From NCBI GenBank assembly GCA_001584585.1, contig LSYV01000228.1, positions 1 to 15,364 of the forward strand: 15,364 nt of DNA. Direction: 5' to 3'. The notes under the pieces are model-generated. The model was not told where the DNA came from. It saw only the letters and a list, made by a program, of their open reading frames with translations, and did not search any database. Below, one piece after another: positions 6,242 to 13,653 of this stretch. Numbering within the stretch: position 1 is the stretch's first letter; every line of letters begins with the position of its first letter. Source of the stretch: Gonium pectorale. Taxonomy: Eukaryota; Chlorophyta; Chlorophyceae; Chlamydomonadales; Volvocaceae. A program made the position numbers and the translations under genes.

Positions 6242-8443
6242 ATGGATGCTACAGGTTTGGCGTCGAAGCTCCCCACTTTTGAGCCCTTCGAGACTTCAGG
6301 GTTCAAGCCGTTTGCGCGCCAGCTCAAGCTGGTGTGCCTCGTGGAACCTGCTACCCGCAGGGTGCCTGCCACAGTGGAGCGGGTAAAGCTCATGCTTGAC
6401 TCCGCTCCCTTGCAGGACAGCCCGCTGGATGTCTGGTACTCCGCGCACAAGAGCACCCTCCTGGCTAACGCGGCCGCTCACTATAACGTGGCCCTCCCAC
6501 GAGCAGGTGGTGGAGGCCCTACGCTTACCGCGGAGCAGCTGCTTGAGTACTACCTCGCGCTGCTTGCCAAGCATTTCGAGTCCGCCCAGACGGTGACCCT
6601 CATGCAGGAATTTAAGCAATCCACGCAGGGCTCGCAGGCTCCTTCCCTCTTCAAGGACAAGCTGCTGGCCTATCGGAAGCAGCTGGAGGACCAGGTTAGC
6701 ACCTATGAGGTGGCTGAGCGGTTCTGGGAGGGGCTGCACCCTGCTGTGCGCGATGTGCTGGGCAGAACAATCATGAGCGTGCCCCGCCAGCAGTGGTACG
6801 CACGCTTAAACAAAACCGCTGAGGAGGCAGATAACATCTGGAACAACCTGTCATCACTGCAGCGCATGTCCCCCAAAGAGCAATCCGCTGCCCAGGCGGC
6901 CCCTTCCCCTGCTGCCCAAAGCGAGTATGCAGGACGGGCCCACTCCCACGTCCGCGCCGTGGCCCGCTCGTACGGCCACCAGACGCCACAGTACTACTGC
7001 ACCAGGCACGGTTACAACCCCTCCCACGACACCTCAATGTGCCGCGCCCTGCACGCGGAGCAGGAGATTCAGGTCCGGACGGCGCATGTGACGCAGTCGG
7101 GTGACAGGGATGGGCTGGTCAAGGCGCTGTCGGCCTTCCTGTCGTCGCAGGGCTATCAGGTTAGCCCCAAGCAGGGTGTCTCGGGCGCAGGGGCGGGCCG
7201 GGCAACGGATGGGCGGTCTGCGGACCGGGACAGACAGCAGCACGGTGGGGAGCAGGAGGGCCCCAGATCGTACGGCCCCTGCTCGTACTGCGGGGCGGAG
7301 CTCCACTCTGAATCCCGCTGCTTTATCAAACACCCCGAGCTGGCCCCACCCACTTACAAGCCCAGCTTAGGCGCGCTCGCTGCCGCCTTCGATCACAACA
7401 TGGCTGAGGCCATCAAGCGCGGCAAGATGGCCGCGATCTCGGTCAAGGTTACGGAAGACGACTACGATGAGGAGGACGGTGAGCGCAGGTTCGCCTTCGC
7501 CACTAAGGTGGTCGGCAGGTACACGCCCGTGCTGCACCCCTTCAGGCGCCCGCAGTTTTGCTCCTCGCTGGATAAGGAGCGCTACCTGTCGCATGGCACA
7601 AGCCCGTCGCAGGCACAAGCACCCAACGCCCCGGTCGGAGGCTGTATGCGTGTGACGCACGCCACCGTCGGCACGCAGGCCGTGCCCCTGTCTTTCGAGC
7701 CCCGTTCCACCGGCAGTGCGTACTCGCCTCCCTCGCCGCTGCGCATGTCCTCAGGTTGGGCGCGCCCGGAGCAGCCCTCGCTTTTTAACGGGCTCCTCCC
7801 GAAGGCGCCATCTAAGCCCCCAATCCAGGCCCTTGACATGCAGGCTGACGGCAGCGGTGACCCTGCCGCCATGTACGGGAGCTACAAGCATATGACGCTT
7901 GAGGAGCTTCTGCGAAAGCTGCCACGCAAGCCCCCCGACAGAGCGCCCTTCAACGCAGGCCCGGGGGAGGCTACTTCTTTGCGCCCCACGCCGGGCGTAG
8001 AGGCGGCGCCATCGGACATCTCGCGCGCTGCGGGCGTGCAGGAAAGCGCTGCCTTCTCTTCGGCCTCCACGCCCCCTCCAGCCCTTGCTGCCGCCAGCGC
8101 ACGGGCGGAGGAAGTCTCCCATTGGCGGGCCCCTGACGGTCTGCCCTACACGGTGAGCGGGATTGTGGGTGCGCCACCGCGCACCCTTGCTGAGCTTGAT
8201 CCGTACGAGCGCAGCATAGCCATGAAGGCAAACCCCAAGGGTGCTGCGTACTTGAACCGCAATGTCACATTGTACTATTATCCCGAGCATGCCGCATCCA
8301 TTCGCCTGCCTGATGGCAGCCTCATCTCGCTGGCGTCGCTCCGCGACAAAGCAGCTGACGTTAACCTGATGCCCGCCGAAGTTGCCCGCTCCCTCAACGC
8401 GCCTCTCCACGTCGCTGGACGTGGGCCAGTCTGTGCTCGGTGA
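6242..8443 (+). CDS. gag: Gag polyprotein plus start of protease
   Basis: The ATG at 6242 (MDATGLASKLPTFEPF) is the first ATG of the frame and gives 733 residues. Residues 1 to about 220 are a helical, capsid-like region typical of LTR-element Gag, containing YYLALLAKHFESAQ and RFWEGLHPAVRDVLG. Residues 253-267 form a first knuckle, C-x2-H-x5-H-x4-C (YYCTRHGYNPSHDTSMC). Residues 347-360 are a canonical CCHC zinc knuckle, C-x2-C-x4-H-x4-C (CSYCGAELHSESRC), the nucleocapsid RNA-binding motif. A long Pro/Ala/Ser-rich linker follows. The last about 35 residues begin an aspartic protease: LRDKAADVNLMPAEVARSL, with D702-K-A where D-S/T-G is expected. The frame ends at 8443 before the protease is complete; the rest lies in the +1 frame. 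The long minus-strand frame at 7751-8596 is a shadow. Confidence 0.85.
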   Translation: MDATGLASKLPTFEPFETSGFKPFARQLKLVCLVEPATRRVPATVERVKLMLDSAPLQDSPLDVWYSAHKSTLLANAAAHYNVALPRAGGGGPTLTAEQLLEYYLALLAKHFESAQTVTLMQEFKQSTQGSQAPSLFKDKLLAYRKQLEDQVSTYEVAERFWEGLHPAVRDVLGRTIMSVPRQQWYARLNKTAEEADNIWNNLSSLQRMSPKEQSAAQAAPSPAAQSEYAGRAHSHVRAVARSYGHQTPQYYCTRHGYNPSHDTSMCRALHAEQEIQVRTAHVTQSGDRDGLVKALSAFLSSQGYQVSPKQGVSGAGAGRATDGRSADRDRQQHGGEQEGPRSYGPCSYCGAELHSESRCFIKHPELAPPTYKPSLGALAAAFDHNMAEAIKRGKMAAISVKVTEDDYDEEDGERRFAFATKVVGRYTPVLHPFRRPQFCSSLDKERYLSHGTSPSQAQAPNAPVGGCMRVTHATVGTQAVPLSFEPRSTGSAYSPPSPLRMSSGWARPEQPSLFNGLLPKAPSKPPIQALDMQADGSGDPAAMYGSYKHMTLEELLRKLPRKPPDRAPFNAGPGEATSLRPTPGVEAAPSDISRAAGVQESAAFSSASTPPPALAAASARAEEVSHWRAPDGLPYTVSGIVGAPPRTLAELDPYERSIAMKANPKGAAYLNRNVTLYYYPEHAASIRLPDGSLISLASLRDKAADVNLMPAEVARSLNAPLHVAGRGPVCAR

Positions 8444-8776
8444 GCTGGACGGGGCGGAGCTGTCTTTCGTGCTGCTGCCAGGTACGCCGCACGCCACGGT
8501 GATCCGGCTAACCACCACGCTCGTGGTCGACATGCCAGGCGGTTTCTTCCAGTTTCTAGTCGGCAACGAACAGGCCCACCTTGTGGCCGATGGCATCGAC
8601 TCGTACCCGCTGCCTATGCTTCACTTTAGGGTGGAGTTCCCGGAATATAAGGTCACCATTCCCATGCGCCCCGCGCCCAGCTCGGTCCTTGCACTTGCGT
8701 CCGGCTCCACTCGCATCGCGTGCGCTGCCCACGTCAGCTCCCTCCCTTCCGGCACGGAGCCGGGGGGGGGGGGGGG
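8382..8776 (+). CDS. Retropepsin-like protease, distal part in +1 frame
   Basis: This frame overlaps the end of the Gag frame (8382-8443), so the switch must occur there. It reads VGQSVLGELDGAEL, then TTTLVVDMPGGFFQFLVGNE, then ADGIDSYPLPMLHF. The FLVGNE block corresponds to the hydrophobic-hydrophobic-Gly motif near the end of retroviral-type aspartic proteases, and the order fits the N-terminal half found in the other frame. Together they would make one protease of roughly 110-130 residues. Either a single-base indel has broken the gene or the element uses a programmed +1 shift. The frame then enters a run of 15 G, after which the better-looking coding frame is a different one. Confidence 0.6.
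8762..8776. repeat. Run of 15 G
   Basis: An uninterrupted G15 lies within the pol-like reading frame. Upstream protein-like sequence is in one frame (that of 8382) and downstream in another (that of 8720-9055), so the run marks a frame change. Such runs are prone to slippage in replication, transcription and sequencing. Confidence 0.9.
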
Positions 8777-9055
8777 CGGCGCCGCCGACGCGCCGGCCGT
8801 CGTTGTGAGCCCGAGCCCACGCAGGAGGAGACGCAGCACGCTGCGCCAATGCAGCTCATGCAGTCAAAAGATGAGCCCCAGGAGGAGACGGAGGAGCTGC
8901 GCAACAGTACGACCAACAACGGCGAAGCGATCAGCCCGCCTGCAGCAGAGCCACGCGTCGATACGCAGCCCAACAGGTTTTGGAGCGCGTTCTCGTGCCT
9001 GAGCCTCGGGTCAGTGAAGAGGCGTGTCCTGAGCCTGCTTGCCCTGCTGCAGTAG
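8777..9055 (+). CDS. Hydrophilic C-terminal tail of the gag-protease polyprotein
   Basis: After the G run this frame reads CEPEPTQEETQHAAPMQLMQ, then an acidic Glu/Asp/Asn-rich stretch, then NRFWSAFSCLSLGSVKRRVL, and ends with TAG at 9053-9055. It has the same phase as the original Gag frame. The composition is acidic and then basic/hydrophobic, with no RT motifs. In autonomous elements reverse transcriptase would begin here, so this may be a linker remnant left by internal deletion or a replacement C-terminus. No function can be named. Confidence 0.4.
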   Translation, partial: RRRRRAGRRCEPEPTQEETQHAAPMQLMQSKDEPQEETEELRNSTTNNGEAISPPAAEPRVDTQPNRFWSAFSCLSLGSVKRRVLSLLALLQ

Positions 9056-9222
9056 CCATCTGCAGCCCGAGGTCCCGCGCTGTATGCATCGTTTCCCCTC
9101 CCATCGCGTGCTCGTTGCACTACTTGGTGTCCCGCGCCTGCAATTTTCTCCCGCACGGAGAGCCGCGTAAGCACGTTTCGCCCTTGCCAAGGCGCAGAAA
9201 GGGAAAACACAAGCCCCATGTT

Positions 9223-9420
9223 ATGAGGCGTCGAGCCCAGATTGCGTCCGGACCGCCGCGTCCACGATACAGGTTTCCGTTTGTACAGTTTATGATCGCG
9301 TATGTCTTGCTGTTGTACCTAGCGGCCGGCACCCGCGCCATGCCGGGTCCAGTTCTAAGCCCTGATGGCGTTGCTGTGAGCACTGATTTGTTGTCTTCTG
9401 ATGGGTGTTATGGCACTTAG
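9223..9420 (+). CDS. Short ORF with signal-peptide-like start (accessory or env-like?)
   Basis: The ATG at 9223 opens a 65-codon frame. It has a basic start (MRRRAQ...RPRYR), a hydrophobic segment FPFVQFMIAYVLLLYLAA at about residues 18-35, then small residues GTRAMPGP resembling a signal-peptidase site. It ends at TAG 9418-9420, inside a local tandem duplication. The same frame continues after that single stop to 9963. The position, downstream of gag-protease and before the 3' LTR with a secretion-type N-terminus, is that of an env-like gene. There is no sequence evidence for an envelope protein, and it could equally be chance hydrophobicity. Confidence 0.35.
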   Translation: MRRRAQIASGPPRPRYRFPFVQFMIAYVLLLYLAAGTRAMPGPVLSPDGVAVSTDLLSSDGCYGT

Positions 9421-9461
9421 CTGGTGCGTGTTAGCTGGTGCGTGTTATGGCACTTAGCTGG
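9405..9461. repeat. Tandem duplication with 37-bp period
   Basis: GTGTTATGGCACTTAGCTGG occurs at 9405 and again at 9442. Between them a 14-bp unit TTAGCTGGTGCGTG is itself doubled. 37 is not a multiple of three, so the duplication alters the reading frame and introduces the TAG separating the two downstream ORFs. Confidence 0.8.
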
Positions 9462-9549
9462 CGCTTACCCGTTCCGTCAGTGTCCCGCGCATTCCGCCCG
9501 TCAGACTGAGGTCCTGTGCAACGACGGTTCACTGGAGCTTACGGGCCAG

Positions 9550-9963
9550 ATGAAGATTCGCGCCTTGTTTGCGCCCCAGGCGGCTGCTCGACGAAGGCGA
9601 GCGGCGCGCCAGGCGGCTGCCACGGGCGGTATCGCCCTGCTGCTGGCGAAATGGACGATTATGCAGCCAATCGGAGTGGAGGCGAATCTGTCAGTCGCCA
9701 CGCACGGGAAGCATGACGAAGTGTATGCGGCTATGTTGAGCTGTGCCGTACCAAGTGAGCACATCGACTTCTCTGTAGTCAGCGTAGTGGAAATGATGGC
9801 TTCGTTTGTAGCTGTTAATCTGAGTCATACGGATAGCGTTGGTTCGCCATGGGAGCTGTCACCAGCGGCGCGTCCTGCCTTTGCCAGCGCCGGCGTGAGG
9901 CTTCAGACAGACCGTTCTTACGAGTCTACTGGTCCATTAGTCATTTCGGTTTACAATGCGTAG
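9550..9963 (+). CDS. Unknown third ORF of the retrotransposon
   Basis: The frame is open from 9421. The first internal ATG is at 9550, giving about 137 residues that start MKIRALFAPQAAARRRRAAR. A hydrophobic patch (GGIALLLAKWTIMQPIG) follows, then SVVSVVEMMASFVAVNLSHT, and the frame ends ...GPLVISVYNA at TAG 9961-9963. A basic cluster just before a hydrophobic stretch might suggest a cleaved or membrane-inserting protein, but this is weak. It shares the frame of 9223-9420, so the two may have been one ORF before the duplication. I recognise no family. Confidence 0.35.
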   Translation: MKIRALFAPQAAARRRRAARQAAATGGIALLLAKWTIMQPIGVEANLSVATHGKHDEVYAAMLSCAVPSEHIDFSVVSVVEMMASFVAVNLSHTDSVGSPWELSPAARPAFASAGVRLQTDRSYESTGPLVISVYNA

Positions 9964-10360
9964 CAGGTGTTTCGGGTGCGAACTGCTGAGCTGGGAGTGG
10001 GCGGAGATACGCTTGACCCGGTAATCACCGCCGCCATTTGAGCTGTTGAGTCATCTGTCGTAGCAAGAGTTCCCTTGGTCGCTCGTCCTGGATGAAGACG
10101 GAAGGGCCTTTGCTGCTGTTACGCTGTCCCTTCCGGAGTCAGTTGTTCGTCCGCATCGTTGTCTTTGCGTCCATCAGTGCCAAAAACTTGTTTTCGAGGT
10201 GTATAGCCTTTGGCGAGTCGTTTCTTTACTAGCATCCATAGTCTATCTTGCATGCGGCTTTTAGCCAGCTTCCACCGCACTCCTTGCGTTGCACGCTGGA
10301 AGGGGGGAGTCTGCCGCATGCACGTAATACGCACGTTTGACTGTCAGCGTGCACGACAGC
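9964..10360. other. 3' untranslated part of the retrotransposon
   Basis: A purine-rich stretch (GGAAGGGGGGAG, 10298-10309) is the best polypurine-tract candidate, but it lies about 50 bp before the LTR instead of next to it. A 71-codon minus-strand frame (10119-10334, containing QDRLWMLVKKRLAKGYTPRK) is open antisense to the element. I cannot tell whether it is used. Confidence 0.4.
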
Positions 10361-10897
10361 TGTCATACCAGGGAGGTGACACGGTGTGTTTTACCGTACC
10401 GTGCAAGCATAGTTGTCGGTTGGCGCCTGAGCGCAACCCAAATTATCCTAAGATTACACGGTAGTGTCGTATTATCATTGTGTCGGTGATGTGGTTGTGA
10501 GCTTTGTATCTGAACATGCCGATATCGAGCGGTGGATCGGTTTGCCGGCCGGTCGGCAACTGCCGGGTCTTAAGGCCGGAAGCGCGCTTGTGTCGCCGCT
10601 TCTCGGCTCCCCTGACGTGACTTGTCGTTGAGCTAGACAGTAAGCCCGGTGCAGCTCTAGGAGCTTGCATCAGTGTAACCCCGTGTGCATTCTCCGCTCG
10701 ACCCATCGCCATTCTTTCACCACCGGAATACTCAGCGAGGCAGGACGTCGCGAACCCTGTGCGCTATTGTTAACCCGGTTGTCGCTGAACCCTACTCAGG
10801 CTTGTCTGTCGGAGCTGCCTGTGCGCGTGCGCGGTGCATCTGCACAGCGTTCTCCGAGACTTCGCTTGTGGAGGACTCACGGCGACCCAGCCAGCCA
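10361..10897 (+). repeat. 3' LTR
   Basis: It starts TGTCATACC and ends CCAGCCA (TG...CA). It is identical to the 5' LTR except A at 10766 (G at 4752) and the final base. Confidence 0.9.
10674..10678 (+). terminator. TGTAA polyadenylation motif in 3' LTR
   Basis: This is the counterpart of 4660-4664 and the likely signal for ending the element transcript, by analogy with algal genes. Confidence 0.4.
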
Positions 10898-10901
10898 CGC
10901 C
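10898..10901. repeat. Candidate target-site duplication, right (CGCC)
   Basis: It matches 4343-4346 immediately outside the other LTR. Confidence 0.5.
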
Positions 10902-11084
10902 GCCACCTGCAGCGCAAGCATGGCGCTCCACGCCATGCCTAGCGGGTTCGGTGGCGCGTACCCTGGGACGACCGCAGCCGCTGCAGTGTTACCCGCCGAT
11001 GCGTTCACCCCGCCAGCGGGCCCTGCCAGCGCTGCTGCCGCACAACTCCCATCTGCTGCCGCTTTGGTGAACACGCTTCGCTAA
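10902..11084 (+). other. Stop-free frame interrupted by the LTR element (3' side)
   Basis: On the plus strand this reads ATCSASMALHAMPSGFGGAY onward and ends ...AALVNTLR with TAA at 11082-11084. It is in frame with 3885-4346 once the retrotransposon is removed. On the minus strand the same DNA (11074 down) also reads an Ala/Gly-rich open frame that joins in frame to 4342 downward. Only one strand, if either, is likely coding. The plus version has a natural ATG (10920) and a stop. Confidence 0.3.
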
Positions 11085-11153
11085 TGGGGCATCATGCTTT
11101 TGGATGCTATTATTCGCCACCAGTGTGGAATATGTTGCTGTGTAGTCTCAGAG
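11058..11153. repeat. Inverted repeat pair, left member
   Basis: GCCGCTTTGGTGAACACGCT and following bases to GTAGTCTCAGAG recur in reverse complement at 14169-14284. The first 50 or so bases differ at about one position, followed by a gap of roughly 20 bases, then 30 further matching bases. The repeat includes the end of the upstream open frame (...VNTLR stop), so it may be the 3' end of a repeated gene or element. Confidence 0.75.
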
Positions 11154-11593
11154 AACATGCACATGTTTGCATGCAAGACGGTTATTGGACAACCCAGGAA
11201 ACATCCCATACCACAAAGATACAGCGCAGCGCACATCTGTATCGCTCCAAGATAGTGTCAAAGCATGTATGACCCGTGAAGCGCGCACGGTGTCTACTGA
11301 CCATGTCTTCGGGATGCGTACAGCGCGCCGTCCATGCAGGGCATCAAGACAAGTGCGGAACTTCTCGCTGTCGGATAGCAGTACAGGATGCATCGTGTCC
11401 AGAAGGGCGGGGCGGACCCGAGCAAGCCAGCCTGCACGGCCCCCCGCCCCGTGTGCTGAAGGCCCGATTGGCATGACAATCGGCCCCTTTGCTGCCCCTG
11501 CCGGGTATACTGCTCCCAAGATGCAAGGGAACAATTACTGACGGCATGTCTAATCATCAGATGTCGGCCGTGGTAATGGCAGCAAATCCTAAG
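11154..11593. other. Region with overlapping open frames on both strands, unassigned
   Basis: Both a plus frame (11167-11541) and a minus frame (11148-11534) are open. The minus frame (ending region LLDTMHPVLLSDSEKFRTCL and onward) has the more protein-like composition. Neither shows a recognisable motif, so I do not call a gene. Confidence 0.3.
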
Positions 11594-11850
11594 GAGCCCA
11601 GCTTGGTGCTGTCCCAGCACGCGTTTGATGTCGCTGCGGCCATGACCCGCGACGCGCTCAAGCCTATCGAAGAGGTCGTTCCCAGCGGTAGGTCGCTACA
11701 CGGATGATGTCATGGAGCCCGTGCTGATGGAGGATGAGGTTAGGCGCTTTTGGCCTGGGCATGGCGTCAGTGCCGGCCCTGCCTGCGGGCCTGCTGCTCG
11801 TGGGAAGGATCGTAGTCCTCATCGGACCCGCCCGATTTCTTCTTGCCGAT
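11594..11850 (-). pseudogene. Broken copy of the repeat-encoded ORF
   Basis: This matches the minus-strand ORF at 1660-1922. The start codon is ATC in place of ATG (11850-11848). The early part GKKKSGGSDEDYDPSHEQQA is kept, but a substitution then makes a TGA directly after the QGRH position, and an indel shifts the later frame. Confidence 0.55.
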
Positions 11851-12093
11851 ATAAAATAACTGTTTGCGACAATTACAGTCAAAAGTAACTCTAAGACAGT
11901 CTAAATCTAATAAACCTAAATAAATCAATGGCTAAGTGGTCTAAGAAATAATGCGGAGTAGGGGCGAAGTAGAGGTGGCGTTTTAAAGGATCGGTGATCG
12001 GTGTACGGATGTAATAGTGCCTAACAAGTCAAATTTTTATTAGTGCTTCAAACCTCGGCCTTCCGGGCGGCAACCCCGCTCCCCGCTCCACGT

Positions 12094-12231
12094 GTTCAGG
12101 CTTCGTTATGGCTTCGTTCAGGCTGCCTTCAGGGCCGTTCAAGGCGCGTTCAGACACCGTTCAGGCTTCGTTCAGGTCGCGTTCAGAGCATGTTCAGGAC
12201 ATGTTCAGCGGTGCAGCCAGCCCGCGTTCAG
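12094..12231. repeat. Phased 11-bp GTTCAG array, copy B
   Basis: Units start at about 12094, 12105, 12116, 12127, 12137, 12148, 12159, 12170, 12181, 12192, 12203, 12214 and 12226. Those at 12105 (GTTATG), 12127 (CTTCAG), 12137 (GTTCAA) and 12214 (GTGCAG) have changed by one or two bases. The 11-bp period matches copy A. Confidence 0.8.
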
Positions 12232-12240
12232 ACTATGTAC

Positions 12241-12583
12241 CCAAACGAATGTAGTAAGCCCGCGCAAGAGGCGCCCTACAAGTCAGCAAAGTGCCAACCT
12301 GCCTGATATTGCTGCATTGCCATAGTTGCTGCCGTCCGTGGAGCTGCGACCCCCGGGCAGCACAAGCCCCGCGCGGCCCCCGGGCCGTATTCTCCAACCA
12401 ATGAGTTCTCTTATGGTTAGAATGCCTGCCGATCTAGTGGCTCGCGCGGGCGCGCTGGATGGATGGTTACAAGCTTGGCTTGTAGGGTCGTACGAGCCAG
12501 AAGGCTTAAAGACCGCTAAAGCAAAAGAAACAACAAGAACAGAAAATCCAACATTGCCATGCGGAATAAATTTAACTGAAAAA
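12241..12583. other. Region with frames on both strands, no supported gene
   Basis: It holds one arm of a short inverted repeat (12324-12370) and an AT-rich patch (about 12510-12590). A minus frame (12283-12609) and a plus frame (12326-13090) are both open here, with no motif I recognise. Confidence 0.35.
12324..12370. repeat. Short inverted repeat, left arm
   Basis: The reverse complement contains GGGGCTTGTGCTG and CGGACGGCAGCAACT, both present in the same order at 13594-13653, where 12 extra bases separate them. The two arms bracket the minus-strand ORF1-like gene. Confidence 0.6.
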
Positions 12584-13467
12584 TCAGCACTTGTAGAGCA
12601 GGCTTTCACCGTCCTTCACGTAGCAAATATCTGCGCCCTTCACCCAATTAGGCATGGAACCCTGGGCGTTGAGCGCTCGGAACACGTCCGTGCGTTGCTT
12701 TCGCAGTGCCATGCCCCGCTCAGTGAGGTATGGCACTATCACTGCTCGCGTCTCCACCCGCACCTTCTTTGGGACACTGAGGAGCGATTCCCGCTCCATG
12801 AGCCCGAACCCGACCGCCAGCAGCGCCTGTACCTTGCGCCCACCCCTTCACACGGCAGCTGGCCTCCTAAGAGCCACTCCCATTCACCCCTCTGCAACAT
12901 GGCCAGCCGGTCTGGCTATAGGCCCCGAATGACTAGCAGCTGTCGGTCCTCGCATTCTCCTCCACCATCGTCCCCATCTTCGGACGCGGACGTGGATGTG
13001 CTTTTGGAGGAGGCCCTTCGCTCCTCCAGTAGCTGCCTCATCTCCTTGCAGGAGGTCTCCAGATCCGCCGCTGCCGTCTCAAGCATGTGAAGTCGGTCGT
13101 GCATGTGGTCATTCCCCTCCTCCAGCACGGCGACCCGCCCCTTGTACTCGTCATGCTCTACAATATGTTTGGTGATGAAGGCATCAGTCTCGCTGAGCCG
13201 CACGAAAAGCTCCTTCACGAGTGCCTTTAATGAAAGCTTCTGAGCAAGGCGGTCGTAGGTGCCGCCGCCCTCCTCCCAGTACGCTTCAGAGTACTTCGCA
13301 GCGGCTGCCTGAAGTTGAGCCTGAACCTTGTCCTCTTCTCTCAGCCGCGATATAATGTCATCGAGCTGCTGAAGGCATTTGCTGGTTGAGGCGCATGCCG
13401 CCTTCCAATCCTTGCTTTCGTCGTTGAAGCTTGTCTCCAAGTTCCTGCGTTCTGGCGACGTCTCCAT
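12584..13467 (-). pseudogene. LINE ORF1-like protein gene, broken
   Basis: The ATG at 13467-13465 starts METSPERRNLETSFNDESKD. 183 codons follow to TAG at 12916-12918. The middle to C-terminal part (about residues 75-150) is a helical heptad-like stretch with AVLEEGNDHMHDRLHMLETA, likely coiled coil, followed by a Ser/Asp-rich linker and RQLLVIRGL, which looks like the first strand of an RNA-recognition fold. The continuation is in the next frame (to 12584): KVQALLAVGFGLMERESLL, then VIVPYLTERGMALRKQRTDV and SMPNWVKGADICYVKDGE. This resembles the C-terminal domain of LINE-1-type ORF1 RNA-binding proteins. That frame has TGA codons at 12884-12886 and 12848-12850, so the gene is either decayed or contains an intron I cannot place. 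No endonuclease/RT ORF2 follows. Assignment is by remembered pattern only. Confidence 0.5.
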
Positions 13468-13593
13468 TATGTTTTTGTGTTGTTGTTGTTGTGTGTCGCG
13501 GGCGCGCTGACCGGCTGGACATGCCGGAGCCTGAGTGTCACGCGTGCGGGCCAGCACAGCGACACCAATGAAGATTATGGTACGGGAGCCCGG

Positions 13594-13653
13594 GGGGCTT
13601 GTGCTGTGTGCCCATGCTGCCCTGGGCTCGCAGCTTCGCGGACGGCAGCAACT
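13594..13653. repeat. Short inverted repeat, right arm
   Basis: This is the partner of 12324-12370. It matches with a few substitutions and a 12-base insertion. Confidence 0.6.

Larger units (their letters stand above)
4347..10897 (+). mobile_element. Non-autonomous LTR retrotransposon (gag-protease, no RT/integrase)
   Basis: This 6.55 kb element is bounded by 537-bp direct LTRs. The internal order is: long leader (4884-6241), Gag (6242 on), retropepsin-like protease split over two frames, a hydrophilic tail ending at 9055, two further ORFs (9223-9420 and 9550-9963), then about 400 bp to the 3' LTR. No frame on either strand shows a reverse transcriptase (no YxDD-type block), RNase H or integrase (no HHCC or DDE block), and the space after protease is too small for them. 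The LTRs differ only at 4752/10766 (G/A) and perhaps the last base, so insertion was recent. Mobility must have been supplied by a related autonomous element. It may be compared with described TR-GAG type elements, but it also keeps a protease and adds downstream ORFs. Confidence 0.85.
11594..12240 (-). repeat. Dispersed repeat, copy B
   Basis: This is the second copy of the 1660-2327 unit in the same orientation and with the same ends (AGCCCAGCTT ... GACTATGTAC). It carries many substitutions and several small deletions relative to copy A, so the pair is older than the LTR retrotransposon lying between them. Confidence 0.75.

Noticed and set aside
7751..8596. 281-codon minus-strand open frame opposite Gag
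   Set aside because: Composition is Arg/Gly/Ser-rich without motifs, and it lies wholly opposite the convincing Gag/protease reading. It is a shadow of GC-rich coding sequence.
4347..10897. Autonomous Ty3/gypsy or copia element
   Set aside because: No RT, RNase H or integrase blocks were seen after the protease in any frame, and only about 1.3 kb separates the protease from the 3' LTR.
1660..12240. The 1660 and 11594 repeats as LTRs of a second retrotransposon
   Set aside because: They lack TG...CA ends and a TSD, and they carry a coding start and an 11-bp array not typical of LTRs. Their divergence and indels do not support a matched pair.
12326..13090. 254-codon plus-strand ORF
   Set aside because: It overlaps the more convincing minus-strand coiled-coil gene, and its second half is Ser/Pro/His-rich, as expected of a complement frame.
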